DNA from: CAZEQJ01 sp964514385
GTDB taxonomy: Bacteria > Bacteroidota > Bacteroidia > Cytophagales > Cyclobacteriaceae
DNA length: 6,166 nt
NCBI GenBank assembly: GCA_964514385.1
Contig: CAZEQJ010000068.1
Span: 1 to 6,166 of the forward strand
Direction: 5' to 3'
A program made the translations under genes and the position numbers. This document shows positions 1 through 4,112 of this stretch, piece after piece; the first letter of the stretch is position 1; each line of letters starts with the position of its first letter. The notes under the pieces were generated by a model. That model did no database searches, was not told the origin of the DNA, and saw only the letters and a list, made by a program, of their open reading frames with translations.

Positions 1-42
1 CATCATGATGAATACCATTAAGCTAATTACATACTTCATCAT
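1..42 (-). CDS. N-terminus of probable exported protein (partial, runs off left edge)
   Basis: The minus strand is open from the ATG at 40-42 to the window edge and reads MMKYVISLMVFIMM. A lysine followed by a hydrophobic run is what the start of a signal peptide or membrane anchor looks like. An A-rich stretch, with no Shine-Dalgarno motif, precedes the ATG, which is common in Bacteroidota. It lies beyond the terminator at 183-214, so it would need its own promoter. A near match to the -7 box (CATATTTG, 78-85, minus) sits about 36 nt upstream, but I see no TTG at the right distance. With only 14 codons visible, the function cannot be guessed and the call could be a chance open stretch. Confidence 0.35.
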   Translation of the reverse strand, partial: MMKYVISLMVFIMM

Positions 43-182
43 TTTTTTAGAAATTTTGGTTAATATCAGGTCATTATCAAATATGCTGATTTTACTTGTT
101 TAAATGCATTTTATTCGAGGAATTCTTTACGGCCATCGATTAAAATACCATAATTGGGGTATATGACCAGAATGCAGAACAT

Positions 183-214
183 AAAAAAAGGCCGGAAGAA
201 TTAATTCCGGCCTT
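183..214 (-). terminator. Intrinsic terminator of the peroxiredoxin operon
   Basis: The arms AAGGCCGGAA (188-197) and TTCCGGCCTT (205-214) pair perfectly over 10 bp around a 7-nt loop. Read on the minus strand, the stem runs directly into a U-tract (the A-run at 183-189). It sits 21 nt past the stop codon of the last operon gene (236), so it should end transcription of the three-gene unit. GC-rich core, short loop and U-tract make this a textbook factor-independent terminator. Confidence 0.9.
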
Positions 215-235
215 CAGGTAAACCTGTAATTAAAA

Positions 236-490
236 TCACTTATCAATGGAGCCAAGTACACGGGTCATAAAACCGTTGAGTGCCTCTTTTTTAGGCGTAC
301 CGGCTTTAATATCGCGATGCACCTCCAGTGCTCCGTATAAATTGGAAAGCAGCTCGCCGATTACATCCAGCTCCTCATCTTTCAAGGGTGCTTCTGCCAG
401 AGACTCCAATGTCTCTATCGTCTCCTCCACAAAATCGGCATCCCGCTCTTCGATAAAATCAGTAAGGTGCTTAATTATGGGTAGTTTCAT
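236..490 (-). CDS. Small acidic helical protein, DUF6952-like
   Basis: This 84-residue protein has no signal peptide, membrane segment or cysteine. It is rich in Glu, Asp and Leu and looks all-helical, for example 'DADFVEETIETLESLAEAPLKDEELDVIGELL', with a conserved-looking end 'GTPKKEALNGFMTRVLGSIDK'. From memory it matches the family named DUF6952 in Bacteroidota, whose function is unknown. I chose the ATG at 488-490; an in-frame TTG two codons upstream (494-496) would give an 86-residue form. An AAAGGA motif lies about 8 nt before the ATG. Its first 20 nt overlap the end of the thioredoxin-like gene in another frame, so translation is probably coupled. Position as last gene of a peroxide-defence operon suggests a role with the two redox proteins, but this is inference. 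Confidence 0.85.
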   Translation of the reverse strand: MKLPIIKHLTDFIEERDADFVEETIETLESLAEAPLKDEELDVIGELLSNLYGALEVHRDIKAGTPKKEALNGFMTRVLGSIDK

Positions 491-785
491 GTACAAAATC
501 CTTTAACACCTCAAATTTATTGGTCTGCACCTGATTGACCAGCTCATTCTTGCTGAAGGATGCAAAAGTGGGCAGATTGTCTACTTTTGCGAGCTTCCTT
601 GAGTTTGGAAACTTTTCTGCATCAGCAATGATAAATGTGATATCAGGATACTCGGCAGCCAGCTTTTTCATTTTTGGCTTCATCATTCTGCAGTTGCCGC
701 ACCAGCTGGCGGAATATTGCACAACAGTATTGTTGTTTGAAGCTATCAGCTCCTGCAGGTTATCTTCTGTCAACTCTGTTACCAT
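471..785 (-). CDS. Thioredoxin-like protein with WCGNC active site
   Basis: A 104-residue single-domain thioredoxin fold without a signal peptide, so cytoplasmic. The order of elements is normal: strand 'VVQYSASWCGNC' with the redox pair Cys29 and Cys32, helix 'RMMKPKMKKLAAEYPD', strand 'ITFIIADAEKF', and the cis-proline loop 'NLPTF' (Pro72). The active site is Trp-Cys-Gly-Asn-Cys rather than the classical WCGPC; the residue before the second cysteine tunes redox potential in this family. It starts 2 nt after the peroxiredoxin stop codon and overlaps the next gene by 20 nt, so the three genes form a tight operon. The likely role is to reduce the disulfide of the neighbouring 2-Cys peroxiredoxin; the partner is inferred from position only. 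It is less likely to be the cell's general thioredoxin, given the altered motif. Confidence 0.9.
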   Translation of the reverse strand: MVTELTEDNLQELIASNNNTVVQYSASWCGNCRMMKPKMKKLAAEYPDITFIIADAEKFPNSRKLAKVDNLPTFASFSKNELVNQVQTNKFEVLKDFVHETTHN

Positions 786-787
786 AA

Positions 788-1429
788 TCAGTTTACGTTA
801 CTTAGATATTTCTTAACACCTTCTCTGTCTGCATTCATGGCTTCTTTACCTTCTTCCCAGTTTGCAGGACATACCTCACCTTTTTCCTGCACATGTGTAT
901 ATGCGTCAATCAGGCGGAGGTATTCTTTAACATTCCGGCCGAGTGGCATATGGTTGATGCCTTCGTGAAACACTTCACCCTGCTCGTCGATAAGGTAAGT
1001 CGCGCGAAAGGTTACGTTATCGCCTTCTACCAGCTCCAGGTTTTGCTCCTCATCGTACTTCACACCCATGATATCGAGTATGCCAAGGGCGTTGGCAAGA
1101 TTTCGGTTGCTATCAGCCAATAGGTTGTAGGTAACTCCTTCAATACCTCCATCGTCTTTGGAAGTGTTTAACCAGGCAAAATGAACCTCTGGCGTATCGC
1201 AGGATGCACCTATGACAATGGTGTTACGCTTTTCAAACTCGCTTAATGCCTCCTGAAAAGCGTGAAGCTCCGTAGGACATACAAAAGTGAAGTCTTTGGG
1301 ATACCAGAAAAGCAATACTTTTTTGTTATTATCTGTCGCCTCTTTTACGACATCAATTTTAATGGTGTCGCCAAGCTCATTCATGGCGTTTACCTCAATA
1401 CTTGGAAACTTTTTACCTACTAGTGTCAT
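788..1429 (-). CDS. Typical 2-Cys peroxiredoxin (AhpC/TSA family)
   Basis: A 213-residue cytoplasmic thiol peroxidase that reduces hydrogen peroxide and organic hydroperoxides. The active-site signature P-x3-T-x2-C is present as 'PKDFTFVCPTE', with Pro44, Thr48 and peroxidatic Cys51; the conserved arginine is Arg142 in 'FRATYLID'. The resolving cysteine is Cys187 in 'GEVCPANW', which marks the typical 2-Cys class. A third cysteine, Cys77, lies in 'GASCDTPEVHFAWLNT'. The segment 'DDGGIEGV' stands where sensitive, oxidation-prone members carry GGLG, and I see no clear C-terminal YF motif, so how easily it is inactivated by excess peroxide is open. It is first in an operon with a thioredoxin-like protein 2 nt downstream. 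Length and all key residues are normal. The start is the ATG at 1427-1429; no strong Shine-Dalgarno or consensus promoter was found upstream. Confidence 0.95.
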   Translation of the reverse strand: MTLVGKKFPSIEVNAMNELGDTIKIDVVKEATDNNKKVLLFWYPKDFTFVCPTELHAFQEALSEFEKRNTIVIGASCDTPEVHFAWLNTSKDDGGIEGVTYNLLADSNRNLANALGILDIMGVKYDEEQNLELVEGDNVTFRATYLIDEQGEVFHEGINHMPLGRNVKEYLRLIDAYTHVQEKGEVCPANWEEGKEAMNADREGVKKYLSNVN

Positions 1430-1575
1430 TCAGATTTAAATTTATTCGTACTCTTACATAAAAGGATATGACACGCTTTTGTTACATATTTTATGAACTT
1501 AAATTGAGATTTACAGATAATTTATTCTGATCTTAAAATATTATTAATTCATTAACAGAAGTAAATTCTGATATA

Positions 1576-1598
1576 GGTTATTTAATAAGATTATAACC
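1576..1598. promoter_or_regulatory. Inverted repeat in divergent intergenic region, possible operator
   Basis: The arms GGTTAT (1576-1581) and ATAACC (1593-1598) are perfect inverted repeats with an 11-nt spacer, and TTATTTAATAA (1578-1588) inside is itself palindromic. Read on the minus strand, 1582-1596 matches the PerR box TTATAATNATTATAA at 11 of 14 defined positions. It lies between the peroxiredoxin gene (ATG about 150 nt away) and the divergent sensor gene (about 80 nt away). The region is very AT-rich, so such a match can arise by chance, and PerR control in this organism is not shown. Confidence 0.25.
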
Positions 1599-1630
1599 AA
1601 ACTGTGAAGATGGCCATTGTAAAGGCTGAA

Positions 1631-1661
1631 TTGTCATACTTCCAGATTAATGTTATATTCA
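1631..1661 (+). promoter_or_regulatory. Possible Bacteroidota-type promoter for the PAS sensor gene
   Basis: TTG at 1631-1633 is followed after 20 nt by TATATTCA (1654-1661), which agrees with TAnnTTTG at 6 of 8 positions. Transcription from here would begin close to 1665, just before the ribosome binding site GGAGGG and the ATG at 1680. The -7 box is imperfect, so this is a weak call. Confidence 0.3.
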
Positions 1662-1668
1662 ATCCGTC

Positions 1669-1674
1669 GGAGGG
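1669..1674 (+). promoter_or_regulatory. Shine-Dalgarno motif that fixes the sensor start at 1680
   Basis: GGAGGG lies 5 nt before the ATG at 1680, a good distance. It argues for that ATG, giving MKKIFSN and a normal membrane anchor, over the in-frame ATG at 1650, which lies upstream of the motif. A strong site here also suggests the interrupted sensor was an actively translated gene until recently. Confidence 0.6.
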
Positions 1675-1679
1675 TAGGT

Positions 1680-2885
1680 ATGAAAAAGATTTTTAGCAAC
1701 GCACCACTTTTTATCAGTTTGATATACCTGACATTGAGCATATTGTGGATTTTTTTGAGTGACAGCATGCTGTTTTCCTATGCCAGGGAGAAAGGGATGA
1801 ATCTTGAAACGACAGAGATGCTTGAAAAATACACAGGCTATTTCTAAATGGTGCTGACCGCCTAACTGCTTTATTTCATGATCCGCAGACATACCCGTTC
1901 GAAGTCAGTTTACAACGATATGTATTCTGAATTATTCAATTTCTCTCCTCTGCCCCTGATTGTGGCTGATTTTGGAAGTAAAAAGATACATGCTGCCAAC
2001 GAGGCGGCCAGTCAGCTTTATGGGTACAGCATCGGGGAACTTAATCAGTTGACGATGTATGATCTACGCCCGGAGTCCGAGCATGAGCGGCTTAGTCAAT
2101 ACCTGAGGCGCTTTCCTGACGGAAAAAAAGATAATGGCGTATGGCTGCACAGGGACAGCAGAGGGCGTAAATTTTATGTCCATGTATTTTCTCGCAGTAT
2201 TCAGTTTAGAGGGAAAAGTCGTTATATCATGTGCCCTGTTGACATCAACGACCGCCTGGAAGCTGAAGCTGATTATACCAACCTGGTATCTGCTCTGGAT
2301 CATGTAGCGGGGCTATGCGTAATGGATCAGCAGGGCGACATCATAGAGGTAAATGCAGCCTTCCAACGGATGACAGGCTATAATACCGAAGAACTGGAGG
2401 GGCAGTCGATCGATATGCTGGAATCAGACCTGTATACGGCCGAGCAACGGCAATATCTGAGAAACCGCATCGAAAAGGGAGAGACCTTCCGGTCAGATAT
2501 CCGATTCAGGAACAAATCTGGTGAGGTGTTTTGGATGGACATAGCGATCACCCCGGTGTATGACCGGCGAAGTGAAGTATACCGCTACCTGATGCTGGGT
2601 TATGAGGTGAACGACCGCAAGCAACTTGAAGAACGGCAATATCAGATGTTGCAGAGCTTCTCAGAATACGCCTATCTTACCAGCCATAAACTTCGTGGAC
2701 CGCTGGCACGTTTGCTGGGCCTTACCGGCCTGTCAGAAAAAAATATGATTTCTAAAGACCTGCTGGTGGAGAAAATCAAAGAAACGAGCATCGAACTCGA
2801 CGAGGTGATACGGGAAATGAATGCAAGACTTTACCATGATACCACCGGGATTATGAATGGCAACGGCGGTAAGCCGGGTAAATAA
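1680..2885 (+). pseudogene. Membrane-bound PAS-PAS sensor interrupted by two in-frame TAA codons
   Basis: One reading frame runs through this span, giving about 401 codons but for TAA at 1845-1847 (codon 56) and TAA at 1863-1865 (codon 62). Residues 6-24 form a first membrane helix ('PLFISLIYLTLSILWIFLSD'), followed by a short outer loop. The second helix would span codons 52-71 and reads GYF-stop-MVLTA-stop-LLYFMIRR, matching the family pattern of a two-helix anchor joined to PAS domains. Both stops fall inside that helix, while the following 335 codons stay fully open. TAA is an ordinary stop in neighbouring genes, so code change is unlikely. I favour a recently inactivated or decapitated gene. 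Alternatives are sequencing error or expression of the soluble downstream part from 1878. The 55-residue upstream product (1680-1847) would contain only the first helix. Confidence 0.7.
1878..2885 (+). CDS. PAS-PAS-DHp signalling protein without kinase ATPase domain (remaining open part of sensor)
   Basis: The 335-residue open part of the interrupted sensor. A first PAS domain spans roughly residues 13-125 ('FNFSPLPLIVADFGSKKIH', ending 'MCPVDINDRLEAE') and a second roughly 133-248 ('LCVMDQQGDIIEVNAAFQRM', ending 'GYEVNDRKQ'). Residues 256-317 resemble a histidine-kinase dimerisation and phosphoacceptor hairpin, with an H-box-like 'SHKLRGPLARLLGL' (His270) and a second helix ending 'LDEVIREMNARL'. 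The protein then stops after a short Gly/Asn/Lys tail: no N, G1 or G2 box of an ATPase domain follows here or in any nearby frame. It therefore cannot phosphorylate itself and might bind or be phosphorylated by another kinase (inference). The ATG at 1878 falls at the cytoplasmic end of the broken membrane helix and has no Shine-Dalgarno, so real use of this start is uncertain. No ligand or cofactor can be named. Confidence 0.65.
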   Translation: MIRRHTRSKSVYNDMYSELFNFSPLPLIVADFGSKKIHAANEAASQLYGYSIGELNQLTMYDLRPESEHERLSQYLRRFPDGKKDNGVWLHRDSRGRKFYVHVFSRSIQFRGKSRYIMCPVDINDRLEAEADYTNLVSALDHVAGLCVMDQQGDIIEVNAAFQRMTGYNTEELEGQSIDMLESDLYTAEQRQYLRNRIEKGETFRSDIRFRNKSGEVFWMDIAITPVYDRRSEVYRYLMLGYEVNDRKQLEERQYQMLQSFSEYAYLTSHKLRGPLARLLGLTGLSEKNMISKDLLVEKIKETSIELDEVIREMNARLYHDTTGIMNGNGGKPGK

Positions 2886-2933
2886 AATAGTAAAGGCCAG
2901 ACATATAATATTGAAGGTACTGCATCTGAAAAC

Positions 2934-3404
2934 TTAGCGGGTATCGCTAAATATATCCTCAAAATATTTCACCCATTTACCGTTGATTAATTCTTCGCCG
3001 TATTCCCGGAATCCATTTTCTCCATGGGGCTCAAAAACAAAGCGTTTTGTTTCATTTGGCTCGACAATCAGGCGGCCATCCATGAATCTGGCTGGGTGTG
3101 TCCGGCCTCCATTCTCAGAAAAGGCATTGTATTGAAATACACCAGCTTCCTCGTCATAGTAGATCACCGTGTGTAGATTGAGCCTTACCGAGTTTAGCCG
3201 GATCACCAGAATACTCCCATTAAGATCATAGCATATGCTTTCGAAAGCGGGTATTTCATCTACACGTACTCCATTTTCAAATAATGAGGATGTGCCGATC
3301 CACTCTCCAACGAGGTAATCAAGCTGCTGCATTTTCTCCTGTTTCAGCGACTGACCGAGAACGACGGAGGTTATTAACATACTAATTATACCAATTCTTC
3401 TCAT
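2934..3404 (-). CDS. Secreted small protein of unknown function, DUF1579/calycin-like
   Basis: A 156-residue protein with a signal peptide at 1-17 (MRRIG then 'IISMLITSVVLG', probable cleavage before Gln18), so periplasmic or outer-surface. There is no lipobox cysteine. The mature part begins 'QQLDYLVGEWIGTSSLFENG' and continues as alternating short strands ('SILVIRLNSVRLNLHTVIYYDEE', 'KRFVFEPHGENGFREYGE'). The 'L-x2-L-V-G-E-W-x-G' opening followed by a beta-rich body is typical of small beta-barrel families such as DUF1579 and other calycin-like domains; assignment to one of these is tentative. No catalytic residues are evident. It is convergent with the sensor gene (48 nt gap, no clear terminator between them) and has a good promoter candidate at 3443-3473, so it is probably a single-gene unit. 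Confidence 0.8.
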   Translation of the reverse strand: MRRIGIISMLITSVVLGQSLKQEKMQQLDYLVGEWIGTSSLFENGVRVDEIPAFESICYDLNGSILVIRLNSVRLNLHTVIYYDEEAGVFQYNAFSENGGRTHPARFMDGRLIVEPNETKRFVFEPHGENGFREYGEELINGKWVKYFEDIFSDTR

Positions 3405-3442
3405 AGTATCATTTCAGACTACAAAAGACTCTACCACAAAAC

Positions 3443-3473
3443 CAAAACTATAATAGTGAGATTTAGCTGGCAA
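3443..3473 (-). promoter_or_regulatory. Bacteroidota-type promoter for the secreted protein gene
   Basis: On the minus strand TTG (3471-3473) is followed after a 20-nt spacer by TAGTTTTG (3443-3450), an exact match to the -7 box TAnnTTTG of the Bacteroidota primary sigma factor. Transcription would start about 30-35 nt before the ATG at 3404. Perfect -7 match, usual spacing and position make this the best promoter in the window. Confidence 0.55.
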
Positions 3474-3491
3474 TAGATGGGTAATGGTAAA

Positions 3492-3743
3492 CTAATCCCT
3501 GGTCGGAAAGAGTCCCTGCACACAAATAATATACCGTACAGGCGTTTCTTCATGTATTTTTAGGTCTGGTAAAGCAAAGTTCACTCGTCCGTCGCCACCA
3601 TACCGGGCACCGATGATTGCAAATAAAGCGGTGTTTTGTGCTATGGAAAGTATTTGTCCTTCGCAGAATGCCCATCCAAGTGGAGCAAAATTACCTGCAA
3701 ACATTCGGATTTCACCCAGAAACCCTTCTTGTGCGTGAGCCAT
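3492..3743 (-). CDS. Very short phage tail collar domain protein (MdpB-like)
   Basis: An 83-residue protein without a signal peptide. Residues 6-61 match the tail collar domain ('GFLGEIRMFAGNFAPLGWAF', 'CEGQILSIAQNTALFAIIG', 'RYGGDGRVNFALPDL'), as found in phage tail fibres and bacterial microcystin-dependent-protein (MdpB-like) genes. Usual family members are about 170-180 residues: after ALPDL they carry a glycine-rich middle region and then end in a segment like 'NYIIALQGIFPSRN'. Here ALPDL is followed after only eight residues (KIHEETPV) by the terminal 'RYIICVQGLFPTRD', so the middle part is absent while both ends and the frame are intact. This is either a natural compact form or an in-frame deletion. 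There are no phage genes around it, and a promoter candidate of its own lies upstream. The role is unknown. Confidence 0.85.
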   Translation of the reverse strand: MAHAQEGFLGEIRMFAGNFAPLGWAFCEGQILSIAQNTALFAIIGARYGGDGRVNFALPDLKIHEETPVRYIICVQGLFPTRD

Positions 3744-3792
3744 AATATCAAAGAGAAATGTACGTGGTAATTTAGCTATAAAAAAGCAGTTA

Positions 3793-3819
3793 CAAACCTA
3801 CAAATTGGTGTGATAGCAA
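3793..3819 (-). promoter_or_regulatory. Possible Bacteroidota-type promoter for the collar-domain gene
   Basis: On the minus strand TAGGTTTG (3793-3800) matches TAnnTTTG exactly, with TTG (3817-3819, within a run TTTTTG) 16 nt upstream. The spacer is slightly shorter than usual. The -7 box lies about 50 nt before the ATG at 3743, a sensible leader length. Confidence 0.45.
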
Positions 3820-3909
3820 AAACTGTAATTGAGATTTGTACTTTAAACGTAGTAATGGATCATTTCTTAATGCTGAAATAACAAGCTACATGCATTAGAA
3901 AAAACTATA

Positions 3910-4047
3910 TTATTTTTCCTCAAGATATTTTTCCAGAAAAGCGCCAATGACTACAAGCGTGATCTCACCAACGGCATAAAGGAGGTATGTGGATACCTTG
4001 TTATGGGTAAACAATGCTTTCCGGATACATCTGAAGAATGTAAGCAT
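3910..4047 (-). CDS. 45-residue membrane peptide, truncated DUF6090-like N-terminus
   Basis: From the ATG at 4045-4047 the product is 45 residues: a basic start 'MLTFFRCIRKALFTHNKVST' then one membrane helix 'YLLYAVGEITLVVIGAFL' and a charged tail 'EKYLEEK'. The start and helix match the N-terminus of DUF6090 proteins of Bacteroidota, which normally go on as VVIGILIALQINNWNE and then a long cytoplasmic or periplasmic part. Here similarity ends right after VVIGA, and no continuation is seen in any frame downstream to 3744. It is probably a gene remnant, though a real single-pass microprotein is possible. Two in-frame upstream ATGs (4093-4095 and 4078-4080) would extend it to 61 residues but lie inside a strong hairpin. 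It is 65 nt after the peptidase stop codon and could be on the same transcript. Confidence 0.5.
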   Translation of the reverse strand: MLTFFRCIRKALFTHNKVSTYLLYAVGEITLVVIGAFLEKYLEEK

Positions 4048-4065
4048 AATACAATCGTTATTTAG

Positions 4066-4108
4066 TAGCCCATAGTCCATGGCCGTAAGGACCACAGACT
4101 ATGGACCA
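4066..4108 (-). other. Long perfect RNA hairpin 3' of the peptidase gene
   Basis: In minus-strand RNA the arms 4108-4090 and 4084-4066 pair over 19 consecutive base pairs, five of them G-U wobbles, around a 5-nt loop (CUUAC). The core is CCATAGTC/GACTATGG. On the plus strand the wobble positions become A-C mismatches, so the structure belongs to RNA read through the peptidase gene, whose stop codon is 5 nt upstream. There is no U-tract after it, so it is not a standard intrinsic terminator; it may protect the mRNA 3' end, aid Rho-type termination, or be a copy of a dispersed palindromic repeat. It also lies just before the small membrane-peptide start at 4047. Confidence 0.65.
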
Positions 4109-4112
4109 TTAC

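Noticed and set aside
145..162. ATACC/GGTAT inverted repeat with 8-nt loop
   Set aside because: Only 5-bp arms in AT-rich non-coding DNA past a strong terminator; expected by chance.
1845..1865. Reassignment or programmed read-through of TAA
   Set aside because: TAA ends neighbouring genes normally (for example the thioredoxin-like gene at 471 and the secreted protein at 2934), and no special context around the two stops is evident. Nonsense mutation is simpler.
2886..2933. Bidirectional terminator between the convergent sensor and secreted-protein genes
   Set aside because: No stem of useful length with a U-tract could be found in the 48-nt gap.
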